Positions 27,209-38,257 of a DNA stretch of 64,000 nucleotides are shown here, piece after piece (the stretch's first letter is position 1; each line of letters opens with the position of its first letter). The notes under the pieces are model-generated. The model did no database searches. It was not told the DNA's origin and saw nothing but the letters and a program-made list of their open reading frames with translations. This DNA is from Pseudomonadota bacterium (GTDB taxonomy: Bacteria; Pseudomonadota; Gammaproteobacteria; QQUJ01), in the NCBI GenBank assembly GCA_008501635.1, contig QQUJ01000018.1, positions 21,001-85,000 on the forward strand. The letters are read 5' to 3'. The position numbers and the translations under genes are program-made.

Positions 27209-28737
27209 TGGCGGCTCCGGTGCACCACCACGAGCGTTATCTCAGCGAGTTGCTGCAGGGTGTCGTCGCAATCCCAGCCTGTGAAGATGTGGTGGTTTCC
27301 GGGGTGCAGATCGACAGCCGCATCGTGCGCCGTGGAGACCTGTTCCTGGCTTGCAGGGGCGGCAGGACGCACGGCGTTGACTACATCTCCGAAGCCCTGC
27401 GTCAGGGTACCGTGGCCATCGTCTACGACCCGGAGGGCGCCAACGGCGTACACCCGCTCGGTGTGCCGGCGATCGCCGTCGCGCAGTTGAGCGATAAGGT
27501 TGGCTTGATCGCCGATCGATTCCACGGACACCCCTCGGCGGCACTGCAGGTGATCGGCATTACCGGCACCAACGGCAAGACCTCGTGCTGTCACTACCTC
27601 GCTCAGGCGCTGAACCACAAGGACGCCGCGTGCGGCGTTATCGGAACGCTGGGTAACGGGCTTTTCGGCGCGCTGGATCCGGGCGTCCATACCACACCTG
27701 ACGCCTTGACCGTGCACGCGACCTTGAGCGATCTGCGCCAGAAGGGTGCCCACGCCGTGGTGATGGAGGTCTCCTCCCACGCGCTGAATCAGGGACGAGT
27801 GGGGGGCGTGGCTTTCGATGCCGCAGTTTTCACCAATCTGTCACGCGACCATCTGGACTATCACGGTGACATGGCGAGTTATGAAGCCACCAAGCGCCGG
27901 CTCTTCCATTGGCCGGATCTGGGTTGCGCCGTGATCAACGCTGACGACAGTGCCGGTCGGCGGTTGCTGCGCGACCTGCCGCCCGTGGTGCGCGCCGTCG
28001 CCTACAGTCTGAACGCTGAAGCCAACCAGTCGCTCGGCACCACCGCGGCCGGGTGTCCGATCAGACACTTGTGGGCGACGGAGGTGACGCTTTCGTCGGA
28101 CGGACTGAGGATGGAAGTCGATGGCGACTGGGGCCGGGCGGTACTCGGTGCGCCTTTGTTGGGGCGTTTCAATGCCAGCAACCTGCTCGCTACGCTGGCG
28201 ACACTGCTGGCCCAGGAGTGGACACTGGAGCAAGCCGTGCAACGTCTCGCCGGGACCCGCGCCGTGGCCGGGCGGATGGAGCGCTTTTCCGCGGCGGGTC
28301 GTGCGCTTCTGGTGGTGGATTACGCCCACACACCCGATGCGCTGGAGCAGGCGCTGCTTGCGGTGCGCGAACACACGCAGGGAATGCTGTGGTGCGTGTT
28401 CGGTTGTGGAGGAGAACGTGACCAGGGCAAACGGCCGCAAATGGGCGCGATTGCCGAGCGGCTCGCCGATCGTGTGGTGATCACCGACGACAACCCGCGA
28501 GGAGAGAAGGGCGACGCCATCGTTGCCGATATCCGTGCGGGATTGAGCGAGCCGGGCAAGGCGCTGGTGGAACGCGATCGCCAGCGTGCCGTTCACGCCG
28601 CCTATGCCGCTGCGGAGGCGTGCGATGTGGTGCTGGTCGCCGGCAAGGGGCATGAGAACTACCAGGAGGTCGCAGGACGGCGTATGCCCTACAGTGACCG
28701 GACGCTCGCCGCCCAATTGACGGGAGGCGGCGCATGA
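27205..28737 (+). CDS. murE: UDP-MurNAc-tripeptide synthetase MurE (meso-DAP adding)
   Basis: A 510-residue cytoplasmic Mur ligase that adds meso-diaminopimelate to UDP-MurNAc-L-Ala-D-Glu. The ATP site GTNGKT is at 121-126, and DDNPRGE marks the DAP-specific DNPR motif, predicting Gram-negative type peptidoglycan. EVSSHALNQGRV and DYAHTPDALEQAL are further family blocks. It begins with ATGATG, overlapping the ftsI stop; either Met could be used. Confidence 0.97.
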   Translation: MMAAPVHHHERYLSELLQGVVAIPACEDVVVSGVQIDSRIVRRGDLFLACRGGRTHGVDYISEALRQGTVAIVYDPEGANGVHPLGVPAIAVAQLSDKVGLIADRFHGHPSAALQVIGITGTNGKTSCCHYLAQALNHKDAACGVIGTLGNGLFGALDPGVHTTPDALTVHATLSDLRQKGAHAVVMEVSSHALNQGRVGGVAFDAAVFTNLSRDHLDYHGDMASYEATKRRLFHWPDLGCAVINADDSAGRRLLRDLPPVVRAVAYSLNAEANQSLGTTAAGCPIRHLWATEVTLSSDGLRMEVDGDWGRAVLGAPLLGRFNASNLLATLATLLAQEWTLEQAVQRLAGTRAVAGRMERFSAAGRALLVVDYAHTPDALEQALLAVREHTQGMLWCVFGCGGERDQGKRPQMGAIAERLADRVVITDDNPRGEKGDAIVADIRAGLSEPGKALVERDRQRAVHAAYAAAEACDVVLVAGKGHENYQEVAGRRMPYSDRTLAAQLTGGGA

Positions 28738-30137
28738 TGATTGCCACCAGTCTCAGCGACACCGCGCACATGTTGGGCCTGGATCCCCCGGTACACGATG
28801 TCCGCTATACCGGGGTCAGCACCGATACGCGGCATTTGACAGCGGGGTCGATGTTCGTCGCCCTGCGCGGACCCCGTTTCGACGGTAACGATTACCTGGA
28901 ACAGGCGGCGGCTCAAGGGGCTGTCTGCGCCCTCGCCGATCGCCGGCGCGACACCGGGTTGCCGCTGCTGGCGGTAGAGGACACGCGCCGCGCCCTCGGG
29001 CAACTGGCTGCCGCGTGGCGACGCCGATTTCGCCTCCCGGTCATCGGTGTAACGGGCAGTAACGGCAAGACCACCGTCAAGGAGATGCTGGCCGCCATCT
29101 GTACCCAATGCGCGCCGACCCTGGCCACCAAGGGGAATCTGAACAACGAGATCGGCGTGCCGCTGACGCTGCTCGAACTGGGTTCGCAACATCGTTACGC
29201 GGTGATTGAGATGGGCGCCAGCGCGCCGGGAGAAATCGCCTATCTGGCCGAGATCACACTGCCCGATGTGGCTGTGGTCAACAACGCGGCGGCAGCCCAC
29301 CTTGAGGGTTTTGGTTCGCTCGATGGCGTGGTGCGCGCCAAGGGCGAGATCTACACCCGGCTGCCCGAGCACGGTGTTGCCGTCATCAATGCGGATGATC
29401 CGGGTGCGCCTGTCTGGCACGAACTTGCGGGACAGCGTCGTCGGCTGACCTTTGGCAGCGGTCCGGATTGCGATGTGCGGCTGGATGAGAGCGCGCTCTC
29501 GTTGACCCTGGGGGACGAAGGCTTCGTCTCCTGCCTGGGGATCGACACGCCGGAGGGTCCGCTGCAACTCCGGCTGCCCCTCGCCGGGCGTCACAATGCT
29601 TTCAACGCGGTGGCGGCTGCGGCAGTCGCACTGGCGGCTGAGATTCCGATCAACGCCATCGCGGCTGGACTCGGCCAGGTCCGGGCGGTCACCGGAAGGC
29701 TGCAGTATCGCGCCGGCCGCCAGGGATTGCGGCTGATCGACGATACCTATAACGCCAACCCGCACTCGCTCGCAGCCGGTATCGATGTCCTGACGGTGTG
29801 TCCCGGTGAGCGCTGGCTGGTGCTGGGCGATATGGCGGAACTGGGTACCGACGGAGTGGCGCTGCACACCGCGGCCGGGCGTTATGCCCGTGCTGCCGGC
29901 ATCGAACGACTTTGTGCGCTGGGTCCTCTTGGCCGCCACGCCGTTCATGCCTTCGGCAAGGGTGCCAACCACTACCCCAATCATGAACTGCTGATCGAGG
30001 CTTTGCTGCGCCACCTTCCACCCCAGGCCACCGTACTGGTCAAGGGATCGCGCAGCATGCGTATGGAGCAGGTCGTCAAACAGTTGGTCGCTAACGGTAA
30101 GGATATGCCGAGCGACGACGCGAAGAGGGGGCGTTGA
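28734..30137 (+). CDS. murF: UDP-MurNAc-pentapeptide synthetase MurF
   Basis: A 467-residue Mur ligase that adds D-Ala-D-Ala to the UDP-MurNAc tripeptide. The ATP site GSNGKT is at 108-113, followed by the lysine-containing TKGNLNNEIGVPLTLL typical of MurF and DTYNANPHSL in the C-terminal domain. It starts with ATGATG overlapping the murE stop and is followed by mraY after 3 bases. Confidence 0.97.
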   Translation: MMIATSLSDTAHMLGLDPPVHDVRYTGVSTDTRHLTAGSMFVALRGPRFDGNDYLEQAAAQGAVCALADRRRDTGLPLLAVEDTRRALGQLAAAWRRRFRLPVIGVTGSNGKTTVKEMLAAICTQCAPTLATKGNLNNEIGVPLTLLELGSQHRYAVIEMGASAPGEIAYLAEITLPDVAVVNNAAAAHLEGFGSLDGVVRAKGEIYTRLPEHGVAVINADDPGAPVWHELAGQRRRLTFGSGPDCDVRLDESALSLTLGDEGFVSCLGIDTPEGPLQLRLPLAGRHNAFNAVAAAAVALAAEIPINAIAAGLGQVRAVTGRLQYRAGRQGLRLIDDTYNANPHSLAAGIDVLTVCPGERWLVLGDMAELGTDGVALHTAAGRYARAAGIERLCALGPLGRHAVHAFGKGANHYPNHELLIEALLRHLPPQATVLVKGSRSMRMEQVVKQLVANGKDMPSDDAKRGR

Positions 30138-30140
30138 CGC

Positions 30141-31223
30141 ATGCTGCACGCACTGACTGATTACCTCTCCAATTACTACAGCGCCTTCAACGTCTTTCAG
30201 TACCTGACGTTTCGCGCCATTCTCGGCGTGCTGACCGCGCTGCTGATCTCCTTCGTGGTCGGTCCCTTCATGATCGCCCATCTCAGTTTTCGTCAGATCG
30301 GGCAGCAGGTGCGCGATGACGGCCCGCAAACCCATTTCTCCAAGGCCGGGACTCCGACCATGGGAGGGGCGTTGATTCTGGTGGCGATCGCGGTGAGCAC
30401 GCTGTTGTGGTCCGATCTCAGCAACCGCTACGTCTGGATCGTGCTCTCCGTGACGCTGGCTTTCGGCGCGATCGGCTGGGTGGATGATTACCGCAAGATC
30501 GTCTACGGCAACAGTCGCGGACTCTCTGCACGCAGCAAATATGTCTGGCAGTCGTTGGCGGGGCTGGTGACAGCGCTGCTGCTCTACTTCTCGGCCAGTA
30601 ATCCGGCGGAGACTCAGCTGATCGTTCCGTTCTTCAAGGAAGTCGTTCTCGATCTGGGCTGGGTGTTCGTCGTACTGGCCTACTTCGTCATCGTCGGTTC
30701 CAGCAATGCGGTCAATCTAACCGACGGTCTCGACGGTCTGGCGATCCTGCCCACCGTATTGGTGGCCGGCGCGTTGGGTATTTTCGCCTACACCTCGGGC
30801 AACGTGAACTTTTCGAGTTACCTGCTCGTTCCCTATCTGCCTGGAGTGGGCGAGGTGGTGATCTTCTGCGGTGCATTGGTGGGGGCCGGATTGGGGTTTC
30901 TCTGGTTCAACGCCTACCCGGCGCAGGTTTTTATGGGTGACGTGGGCGCATTGGCCCTGGGCGCAGCGCTTGGCGTGTTGGCCGTGGTGGTGCGCCAGGA
31001 GTTGGTGCTGCTGATCATGGGCGGCGTGTTCGTGGTGGAGACCGTTTCGGTCATCCTCCAGGTCGCCTCGTTCAAGCTCACCGGGCGGCGCATCTTCCGC
31101 ATGGCACCGCTGCATCACCATTTTGAACTGAAGGGCTGGCCCGAGCCGCGGGTCATTGTCCGCTTTTGGATTATCACCGTCATTCTGGTGCTGATCGGCC
31201 TGGCCACTTTGAAGTTGCGCTGA
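30141..31223 (+). CDS. mraY: Phospho-MurNAc-pentapeptide transferase MraY
   Basis: A 360-residue polytopic membrane enzyme with about ten helices. It moves phospho-MurNAc-pentapeptide onto undecaprenyl phosphate to make lipid [12 protein letters not shown], the aspartate pair in [22 protein letters not shown] and the C-terminal [11 protein letters not shown] segment are all invariant family motifs. It is codirectional in the dcw run with 3-6 base gaps to its neighbours. Confidence 0.98.
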   Translation: MLHALTDYLSNYYSAFNVFQYLTFRAILGVLTALLISFVVGPFMIAHLSFRQIGQQVRDDGPQTHFSKAGTPTMGGALILVAIAVSTLLWSDLSNRYVWIVLSVTLAFGAIGWVDDYRKIVYGNSRGLSARSKYVWQSLAGLVTALLLYFSASNPAETQLIVPFFKEVVLDLGWVFVVLAYFVIVGSSNAVNLTDGLDGLAILPTVLVAGALGIFAYTSGNVNFSSYLLVPYLPGVGEVVIFCGALVGAGLGFLWFNAYPAQVFMGDVGALALGAALGVLAVVVRQELVLLIMGGVFVVETVSVILQVASFKLTGRRIFRMAPLHHHFELKGWPEPRVIVRFWIITVILVLIGLATLKLR

Positions 31224-31229
31224 GACGGG

Positions 31230-32651
31230 ATGAACGCGGTGGGTTTGGCAAGCGGGAACAACGGGATCGAGAGAGAAAGACTGGCGTGGGCAATGCAGAG
31301 TAACGGTCAACAAAGCGCGCCCTGGAAACAGTGGCGGCGGGTGCTGGTGGTCGGCCTGGGCAAGACCGGCTTGAGCTGTGCCCGCTATTTGAGTGCACGT
31401 GGACTGGAAGTCGCCATTACCGACAGCCGCATGCAACCACCGGCATTGGAGGCCGTGCGCGAGTGGCTCCCCGATGCAGCGCTGTTTCTCGGCGGCTTTG
31501 CCGCCGAGGCGTTCGCTGCGGCCGATGCCGTGGTGGTGAGCCCGGGCGTGTCGTTGCGCGAACCGCTGCTGGCGCAAGCGTTGGAGCAGGGCACGCCGGT
31601 GCTGGGTGATGTGGATCTGTTTGCCGCCGAGGCCGGCGCACCGGTCGTTGCGGTCACCGGTTCCAATGGCAAGAGCACCGTCACCACCCTGGTGGGCGAG
31701 ATGGCGCGCCACGCCGGTCGCCGCGTTGGGGTGGGCGGCAATTTGGGTACCCCTTTGCTGGAGTTGCTCGATCCGGCGTTGGAGCTGTATGTGATCGAGC
31801 TGTCCAGCTTCCAACTGGAAACCGCGCACGCGCTCAACGCCAGCGCGGCGGTGGTACTCAACATCAGCGAAGATCACATGGACCGCTACGGCGATCCGGC
31901 GGAATACCGCGCCGCCAAGGAGAGAATCTATCGCGGTGATGGGGTGATGGTTATCAACTCCGACGATCCCCAGGTCGTGGCGATGGTCCTGCCCGGTCGG
32001 CGCTCGATCACCTTCACGCTGGGCACGCCGAAGGCCGATGGTTACGGGCTTGGGCAGCGCGCCGGCGGCCGTTGGCTGATGCGGGGCAGGCAGCCTGTGC
32101 TGGGGGTTGACGAGTTGCGCATGGCCGGTCGCCACAATGTCGCCAATGCGTTGGCAGCCCTGGCGCTCGGCGAGGCGGTGGGTCTGCCGCTGGAACCGAT
32201 GGTGGCGGCGCTGCGCGAGTTCCCGGGCCTGCCGCATCGCTGCCAATTCGTGGCCGAGATCGCAGGTGTGGCCTGGTACAACGACTCCAAGGCGACCAAT
32301 GTCGGCGCCGCCGTTGCCGCCCTGGAGGGCTTCGAACGACCCCTGATCCTGATTGCGGGCGGCGATGCCAAAGGAGCCGATCTGACGCCTTTGCAGGCGC
32401 CGGTCGAGCGCCACGCCCGCGCGGTCGTGTTGTTGGGCCGCGACGCGCCGCGATTGGCGGAAACGCTCGGGCAATGTGTCCCGTTGCACCGGGTCGAATC
32501 GGTTGAGGAGGCGGTGCGGGTGGCGGTATCCCTGGCGCGATCGGGTGACGCGGTACTGCTGGCGCCTGCCTGCGCCAGTCTCGACATGTTCCGTAACTTC
32601 GAGGAACGAGGCGATCGGTTTACCGCCGCGGTGCGGGGGCTGGCGCCATGA
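31230..32651 (+). CDS. murD: UDP-MurNAc-L-alanine:D-glutamate ligase MurD
   Basis: A 473-residue Mur ligase that adds D-glutamate. The N-terminal Rossmann block VLVVGLGKTGLSCARYL begins near residue 37; the ATP motif is GSNGKST, and NDSKATNVGA is the substrate-binding block. The first 30 residues (MNAVGLASGN onward) are longer than usual, so the in-frame ATG at 31293 (MQSNGQQ) is an alternative start giving 452 residues, close to the family norm. The stop overlaps ftsW by 4 bases. Confidence 0.95.
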   Translation: MNAVGLASGNNGIERERLAWAMQSNGQQSAPWKQWRRVLVVGLGKTGLSCARYLSARGLEVAITDSRMQPPALEAVREWLPDAALFLGGFAAEAFAAADAVVVSPGVSLREPLLAQALEQGTPVLGDVDLFAAEAGAPVVAVTGSNGKSTVTTLVGEMARHAGRRVGVGGNLGTPLLELLDPALELYVIELSSFQLETAHALNASAAVVLNISEDHMDRYGDPAEYRAAKERIYRGDGVMVINSDDPQVVAMVLPGRRSITFTLGTPKADGYGLGQRAGGRWLMRGRQPVLGVDELRMAGRHNVANALAALALGEAVGLPLEPMVAALREFPGLPHRCQFVAEIAGVAWYNDSKATNVGAAVAALEGFERPLILIAGGDAKGADLTPLQAPVERHARAVVLLGRDAPRLAETLGQCVPLHRVESVEEAVRVAVSLARSGDAVLLAPACASLDMFRNFEERGDRFTAAVRGLAP

Positions 32652-33853
32652 GCGTAGTAATGACCACCCGGGCCCTGCGCTCCGCGCCACGCAGTCTGCC
32701 GGTGAACGACCCGCTGCGTCTGGATCCGTGGCTGTTGGGTGCGGCTGCCGTTCTGCTGGCGCTCGGCTGGGTAATGGTCGCCTCGGCGTCGATCACCATC
32801 GCCGATCGCAGGTTCGGCCAGCCCCTCTATTACCTGCTGCGTCATAGCGTCTTCCTGGGTATTGGCCTGGCGGCGGCCTGGATGATGTTCTGCACGCCTC
32901 TGGAGGTTTGGCGGCGCGGTGCTCCGGCACTGCTGCTGGCGGGCGTCGTGATGCTGGTCCTGGTATTGATCCCCGGCGTTGGCCGCGAGGTCAACGGCAG
33001 TATGCGCTGGCTGCGCGTCGGTCCGGTGGGGCTGCAGCCCTCCGAATTGGTCAAACTTTTCATGGTGCTCTTCGTCGCGGGTTACCTGGTGCGTCGTGGT
33101 GACGAACTACGGGAACAGTTGAGCGGTTTTCTGAAACCCTTGATGGTGGTCGCTGCCGTCGGGGTGCTGCTGCTGCTGGAACCGGACTTTGGCGCGACCG
33201 GTGTGTTGATGGTGACCGTGATGGGGATGCTGTTCCTGGGCGGAGTGAAGTTCTGGCAGTTTCTGGTGCTGCTGGCGGCGGGTATGGCCGGTGCCTGGTA
33301 CCTGGTGATCAGCTCCCCCTACCGCCTGGAGCGGCTGACCACGTTCCTCAATCCCTGGGCCGACCCCTTCAACAGCGGCTTTCAACTGACCCAGGCGCTT
33401 ATCGCCTTCGGTCGTGGCGAGTGGCTTGGGGTCGGTCTCGGCGCAAGCGTGCAGAAACTGTTCTACCTGCCCGAGGCACATACCGATTTCCTCTTTGCCG
33501 TACTCGCTGAGGAGCTCGGTCTGCTGGGAGCATTGGGGGTTGTGGCGCTCTTCTCGGTACTGATCTGGCGCATGTTTGTTATCGCTGCGCGCGCCCAGCG
33601 CAGCGGCGGACTGTTCGGGGCCTACGCTGCGTGGGGCGTCGGCATCTGCATCGGGTTGCAGGCACTCATCAATATCGGCGTCAACATGGGCGCGCTGCCC
33701 ACCAAGGGACTGACCCTGCCGCTGATGAGCTACGGGGGAACCAGCATCATCGTCGCCTGCGTGATGGTGGCGCTGGTGCTGCGCGTCGATCTGGAGAGTC
33801 GCGAAGCGGAACAGGCCGGGCGCGGTGAGGAGGCCACATGGCGGGCGGCGTGA
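32648..33853 (+). CDS. ftsW: Lipid II glycosyltransferase FtsW (SEDS family)
   Basis: A 401-residue SEDS protein with about ten membrane helices that polymerises septal peptidoglycan with FtsI. Conserved blocks: GREVNGSMRWLRVGPVGLQPSELVKL, LEPDFGATGVLM, PEAHTDFLFAVLAEELG and MSYGGTSIIV near the C-terminus. The starting ATG overlaps the murD stop; an in-frame ATG lies five codons later. Its 3' end overlaps murG by 16 bases. Confidence 0.96.
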   Translation: MSVVMTTRALRSAPRSLPVNDPLRLDPWLLGAAAVLLALGWVMVASASITIADRRFGQPLYYLLRHSVFLGIGLAAAWMMFCTPLEVWRRGAPALLLAGVVMLVLVLIPGVGREVNGSMRWLRVGPVGLQPSELVKLFMVLFVAGYLVRRGDELREQLSGFLKPLMVVAAVGVLLLLEPDFGATGVLMVTVMGMLFLGGVKFWQFLVLLAAGMAGAWYLVISSPYRLERLTTFLNPWADPFNSGFQLTQALIAFGRGEWLGVGLGASVQKLFYLPEAHTDFLFAVLAEELGLLGALGVVALFSVLIWRMFVIAARAQRSGGLFGAYAAWGVGICIGLQALINIGVNMGALPTKGLTLPLMSYGGTSIIVACVMVALVLRVDLESREAEQAGRGEEATWRAA

Positions 33854-34968
33854 TGATCATGGCCGGTGGCACCGGGGGGCATGTGTTTCCCGCCCTGGCG
33901 GTGGCCGGGTGGCTGCGCGAGCGCGGTGTCGAGGTGACCTGGATGGGCACCCAAGCCGGATTGGAGGCGCGGGTGGTGCCCGCGGCCGGTATTCCGATCG
34001 AGTGGGTGCAGGTTACCGGTTTGCGCGGCAAGGGGATGATCGGGTGGCTGCTGGCGCCGGTGCGTCTGCTGCGAGCGCTCATGCAGGCGCTGGCGATTCT
34101 GCGTCGCTGCCGCCCGCGCGCGGTGCTTGGCATGGGCGGTTTCGTCACCGGGCCAGGGGGATTGGCAAGCTGGTTGCTGCGTACACCGCTATTGATTCAC
34201 GAGCAAAACGCGATTCCCGGACTGACCAATCGGCTGCTGGCCCGCATGGCCAAGCGGGTGATGGAGGCGTTCCCCGGAACTTTTGTACCCAGTCCCAAGG
34301 TGGTGAGCACCGGCAACCCCGTTCGTCCTGAGATTGCGGCCCTGCCGGAACCGGCGTTACGCGGCGCAGCGACCGGCAAGCCGCTGCGCCTGCTGGTGCT
34401 GGGTGGCAGCCGTGGGGCCGTAGCTCTCAATCGCGTCGTGCCCGAGGCTGTGGCCGCCTTGGCGCCGCAGTGCAGACCCGAAATCTGGCACCAGGTGGGA
34501 GAGCGCCAACTCGAGCAGGGGCGTGCCGCGTATCGCGACGCCGAGGTCGAGGCCCGGGTGGAGTCGTTCATCGGGGATATGGCGCAGGCCTACGGTTGGG
34601 CAGATCTGGTGTTGTGCCGGGCGGGCGCCCTGACAATTGCGGAACTCACCGCCGCCGGTGTGGCCGCATTGCTGGTGCCCTACCCGCACGCGGTGGACGA
34701 CCATCAGAGCGCCAATGCCCGCTGGCTGGTAGCGCAGGGCGGGGCGGAACTGATTCCCCAGCCACTGCTCTCTGCGGGACTCCTGGCCGAACATCTGCAA
34801 CAGCTCGATCAGGATCGGGAGCGGCTGCTGGCAATGGCGGAGGCGTCGCGCCGCGTCGCCCAGCCCGAGGCGACCGATCGGGTCGGAACGCAGTGTCTGA
34901 GTCTCGCCGGGTTGGAGGCGCGCCTGGCGAGCACTGCGTCGGATCAGGGGGTGCATCATGGCGCCTGA
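33838..34968 (+). CDS. murG: UDP-GlcNAc:lipid I N-acetylglucosaminyltransferase MurG
   Basis: A 376-residue peripheral membrane GT-B enzyme that makes lipid II. The N-terminal glycine-rich loop [12 protein letters not shown] (6-17), [35 protein letters not shown] and the donor site [14 protein letters not shown] are all present. The ATG at 33838 follows GAGGAGG by about 5 bases inside ftsW; ATG 33853 would give an ATGA overlap but has a poorer ribosome site. Confidence 0.97.
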   Translation: MAGGVMIMAGGTGGHVFPALAVAGWLRERGVEVTWMGTQAGLEARVVPAAGIPIEWVQVTGLRGKGMIGWLLAPVRLLRALMQALAILRRCRPRAVLGMGGFVTGPGGLASWLLRTPLLIHEQNAIPGLTNRLLARMAKRVMEAFPGTFVPSPKVVSTGNPVRPEIAALPEPALRGAATGKPLRLLVLGGSRGAVALNRVVPEAVAALAPQCRPEIWHQVGERQLEQGRAAYRDAEVEARVESFIGDMAQAYGWADLVLCRAGALTIAELTAAGVAALLVPYPHAVDDHQSANARWLVAQGGAELIPQPLLSAGLLAEHLQQLDQDRERLLAMAEASRRVAQPEATDRVGTQCLSLAGLEARLASTASDQGVHHGA

Positions 34969-36403
34969 GAATACGACCCGGGTATCGGTGGGTGTCGATT
35001 GGATTCGCCGGATCAGCAACATTCATATGGTCGGCATCGGCGGCTCGGGCATGGGTGGGATCGCCGAGGTGCTTCTCAATCTTGGCTACACGGTTAGCGG
35101 CTCGGATCTCGCCGAAAACGCGGTGACTCGCCACCTCGCCGCGCAAGGCGCGCGCATCTTCCAGGGGCATGAGGCGCGCAACGTGAGCGATAGTGACGTG
35201 GTGGTGATTTCCAGCGCCATCAAACAGGACAATCCCGAGGTGCAGGCGGCGCGGGCCGCGCGGATCCCGGTAATACCCCGTGCCGAGATGCTGGCTGAAC
35301 TGATGCGCTTTCGCTATGGCATTGCTGTGGCCGGAACGCATGGCAAAACCACGACCACCAGTTTGATCGCGAGCCTTTTGGGTGAAGGGGGGCTCGATCC
35401 CACCTTCGTGATCGGTGGCCGGCTGAACAGTGCCGGCAGCAGCGCCCGGCTCGGTGCCGGTCGCTACCTGGTGGCCGAGGCTGACGAGAGCGATGCCTCC
35501 TTTCTCTATCTGCAGCCGATGCTGGCGGTGGTGACCAACATCGACGCCGATCACATGGAGACCTATCAGGGGGACTTCGATCAGCTGCGCGAGACCTTCC
35601 TGGAGTTTCTTCACCACCTGCCTTTTTATGGTCTGGCGGTGATGTGCATCGATGATCCCGAAGTGAACGGCATTTTGCCGGAGATATCCAAGCCGCTGCT
35701 CACCTACGGTACCGACGCACGTGCCGACGTTCGCGCCATCGACATTCGCCAGGATGGGCTGCGCACACGCTTCACGATTCACCGCGCGGGGCGCGCGGAG
35801 CCCCTGGCGGTGACGCTCAATTTGCCCGGGCGCCACAATGTGCTCAATGCCACAGCGGCCATCGCCGTCGCACAGGAGGTGGGTGTCAGCGACGCGGCGA
35901 TCCTGCGCGCGCTCGATGCCTTCCAGGGTATTGGCCGACGGTTCCAGCTCAACGGTGAGATCGATCTGCCCTCCGGCCGGGTGATGCTGGTCGATGACTA
36001 CGGTCATCATCCGCGCGAGATTGCGGCCACACTGGAGGCCCTGCGCAGCGGGTGGCCGGAGCGGCGCGTGGTGGTTGCCTTTCAGCCCCACCGCTACACC
36101 CGGACACGTGCGCTCTTTGAGGATTTTGCGCAGGTGCTCTCCAGTGTCGATGTACTGCTGCTGACCGAGGTCTACGCCGCGGGCGAGGCACCGCTGGCGG
36201 GTGCCGACGGCCGTACCTTGTCGCGCGCCATCCGCGCCCGCGGTCAGGTCGATCCCATCTTCGTCGAGGAGGTGCGCCAGTTACCCGAGGTGCTGCCCGG
36301 TGTGCTGGAGGATGGCGACATCCTGTTGACCCTGGGCGCCGGGGACATCGGTGCCGTCGCAGCTGGTCTCGCCGCTGCTCTCACCCAGGGGGCCAGGTCG
36401 TGA
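34958..36403 (+). CDS. murC: UDP-MurNAc:L-alanine ligase MurC
   Basis: A 481-residue Mur ligase that adds the first amino acid. The N-terminal [14 protein letters not shown]ossmann loop begins near residue 27, the ATP site is [10 protein letters not shown], then [10 protein letters not shown] and [11 protein letters not shown], all MurC hallmarks. It overlaps murG by 11 bases and shares its stop region with the murB GTG start. Confidence 0.97.
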   Translation: MAPENTTRVSVGVDWIRRISNIHMVGIGGSGMGGIAEVLLNLGYTVSGSDLAENAVTRHLAAQGARIFQGHEARNVSDSDVVVISSAIKQDNPEVQAARAARIPVIPRAEMLAELMRFRYGIAVAGTHGKTTTTSLIASLLGEGGLDPTFVIGGRLNSAGSSARLGAGRYLVAEADESDASFLYLQPMLAVVTNIDADHMETYQGDFDQLRETFLEFLHHLPFYGLAVMCIDDPEVNGILPEISKPLLTYGTDARADVRAIDIRQDGLRTRFTIHRAGRAEPLAVTLNLPGRHNVLNATAAIAVAQEVGVSDAAILRALDAFQGIGRRFQLNGEIDLPSGRVMLVDDYGHHPREIAATLEALRSGWPERRVVVAFQPHRYTRTRALFEDFAQVLSSVDVLLLTEVYAAGEAPLAGADGRTLSRAIRARGQVDPIFVEEVRQLPEVLPGVLEDGDILLTLGAGDIGAVAAGLAAALTQGARS

Positions 36404-37281
36404 ATGCGATGCGCGGCAATCTGCTCCATAACGAGCCTTTGGCGCGGCATACCAGTTGGCGGATTGGCGGGCCGGCCGAACGCTATTACGAACCCAAGGA
36501 TATTGCCGATCTCGCGGAGTTCCTGCAGCAACTCACCGACGAGGAACCGGTTTTCTGGTTGGGGCTGGGCAGCAACCTGCTGGTTCGTGATGGCGGGGTC
36601 GCAGGCACCGTGATCGCCGCATTCCGAGCGCTGGGAGGAATGGTACGAATCGATGCGCAGCGGGTGCGGGTGGAGGCAGGTGTGGCGTGCCCCCAAGTGG
36701 CCCGTTTCTGCAGTCAACAGGAATTGTGCGGTGTTGAGTTCCTCGCCGGCATACCGGGAACCATGGGCGGCGCGCTGGCCATGAATGCCGGGGCTTTTGG
36801 CGGAGAGACCTGGACACACGTCGAATCGGTGGAGGTTGTCGATCGCCAAGGTAATCGTCGAACACGTCATCCCGCCGACTATCGCATTGGTTATCGCAGT
36901 GTTGATGTCCCCGCCGGCGAGTGGTTTGTGGCCGCGGTGCTGAGGCTTGAGCGCGGAGACAGCGCACAGGTTGCGGATCGCATACGGACCCTGTTGGAGA
37001 AACGCAAGGCGACACAACCGCTCAACCTACCCAGTTGTGGCTCGGTGTTTCGCAATCCGCCCGGCGACCACGCGGCGCGCCTGATAGAGACCGCGGGGCT
37101 GAAGGGGCTGCGGATCGGCGATGCCTGTGTTTCAGAAAAACACGCCAACTTCATCGTCAATCTGGGTAAGGCATGCGCTGCGGATGTCGAGCGGCTTATC
37201 GAAACCGTGATCGTGCGGGTACAGGAGCATCACGGTGTCACCTTGGCGCCGGAGGTGCGCATCGTGGGCAGGGCGGCGTGA
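36400..37281 (+). CDS. murB: UDP-N-acetylenolpyruvoylglucosamine reductase MurB, short type
   Basis: A 293-residue FAD enzyme that makes UDP-MurNAc. [49 protein letters not shown] and [17 protein letters not shown] (with the active-site Ser) mark the family. At 293 residues it belongs to the shorter type found in many bacteria, rather than the 342-residue E. coli type. It begins with GTG 36400 overlapping the murC stop. Its place between murC and ddl is not found in Pseudomonas. Confidence 0.96.
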   Translation: MNAMRGNLLHNEPLARHTSWRIGGPAERYYEPKDIADLAEFLQQLTDEEPVFWLGLGSNLLVRDGGVAGTVIAAFRALGGMVRIDAQRVRVEAGVACPQVARFCSQQELCGVEFLAGIPGTMGGALAMNAGAFGGETWTHVESVEVVDRQGNRRTRHPADYRIGYRSVDVPAGEWFVAAVLRLERGDSAQVADRIRTLLEKRKATQPLNLPSCGSVFRNPPGDHAARLIETAGLKGLRIGDACVSEKHANFIVNLGKACAADVERLIETVIVRVQEHHGVTLAPEVRIVGRAA

Positions 37282-37294
37282 GGGGGTGCGGGCT

Positions 37295-38257
37295 TTGAAG
37301 GCACAGAGCGCCAGCGATTTTGGCAAAGTCGCCGTTCTGATGGGCGGGCGCTCGGCCGAGCGCGAAGTGTCGTTGAAGAGCGGTGCGCAGGTGCTGCGCG
37401 GGCTGCTGAACCGTGGCATCGATGCGCATGGCGTCGATGCGCAAAGCAGTGTGTTGGATCAGCTCGCGGCAGGAAAATTCGATCGGGTCTTTATCGTGCT
37501 GCACGGTCGCGGCGGGGAAGACGGCGTGCTCCAGGGCGCATTGGAGACCATCGGGTTGCCCTATACAGGGAGTGGTGTCCTGGCGTCGAGCCTGGGCATG
37601 GACAAGTGGCGCACCAAGCTCCTGTGGCAGGCGTTGGGGCTGCCGGTGCCCGTCTACGAGGTGTTGGATGAGCGCAGCGATTTCGATGCCGTGGAGCGCG
37701 TGCTGGGATTGCCACTGTTCGTCAAGCCGTCCAACGAGGGGTCGAGTGTGGGTATATCCAAAGTCAAACACACCGGCGAACTCCAGCGTGCATACGAACT
37801 GGCGGCGCAGTACGACACAACGGTGTTGGCGGAGCGGTTTGTCTCGGGTGGTGAGTACACGGTTGCGATCCTCGACGGTGAGGCGCTGCCGGTGATTCGC
37901 ATCGAAGCCGCGGTGGAGTTCTACGACTACGATGCCAAATATCTGCGTGATGACACCCGCTATTACTGTCCGTGCGGCCTGCCGGATAAAGCCGAGCAGC
38001 GCCTCCATGAACTGGCGTTGGAGGGCTTCGCGGCCCTGGGTGGCGCGGGGTGGGGTCGTGTTGATTTTCTCCTCGACAGCCACGGCCATCCCTATCTCCT
38101 TGAAGTCAACACCGTGCCCGGCATGACCGATCACAGTTTGGTGCCGATGGCTGCCCGTGCGGCGGGGATCGAGTTCGATGAACTGGTGTGGAGGATTCTC
38201 GAGACCAGTCTCGAACCGCGGCGCAGTTGGGTTCCTGGCCGAGAAGGGCAGAGGTGA
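37295..38257 (+). CDS. ddl: D-alanine-D-alanine ligase
   Basis: A 320-residue ATP-grasp enzyme that makes the D-Ala-D-Ala used by Mur[22 protein letters not shown] is the usual start; [19 protein letters not shown] is the ATP lid and [16 protein letters not shown] and [18 protein letters not shown] complete the site. The start is uncertain: TTG 37295 is chosen because AGGGGG (37281-37286) lies 8 bases before it and the length is then normal. GTG 37286 is possible; an in-frame ATG at 37235 lies inside murB and is unlikely. Confidence 0.93.
   Translation: MKAQSASDFGKVAVLMGGRSAEREVSLKSGAQVLRGLLNRGIDAHGVDAQSSVLDQLAAGKFDRVFIVLHGRGGEDGVLQGALETIGLPYTGSGVLASSLGMDKWRTKLLWQALGLPVPVYEVLDERSDFDAVERVLGLPLFVKPSNEGSSVGISKVKHTGELQRAYELAAQYDTTVLAERFVSGGEYTVAILDGEALPVIRIEAAVEFYDYDAKYLRDDTRYYCPCGLPDKAEQRLHELALEGFAALGGAGWGRVDFLLDSHGHPYLLEVNTVPGMTDHSLVPMAARAAGIEFDELVWRILETSLEPRRSWVPGREGQR

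Noticed and set aside
28689..30335. 548-residue open frame on the minus strand across murF
   Set aside because: Antisense shadow of murF and the start of mraY.
30717..32690. 657-residue open frame on the minus strand across mraY and murD
   Set aside because: It is a shadow of two certain genes, and its residues are mostly His, Arg, Gln and Pro with no domain.
34646..36091. 481-residue open frame on the minus strand across murG and murC
   Set aside because: Same reasons: antisense to conserved genes, low complexity and no ribosome site support.
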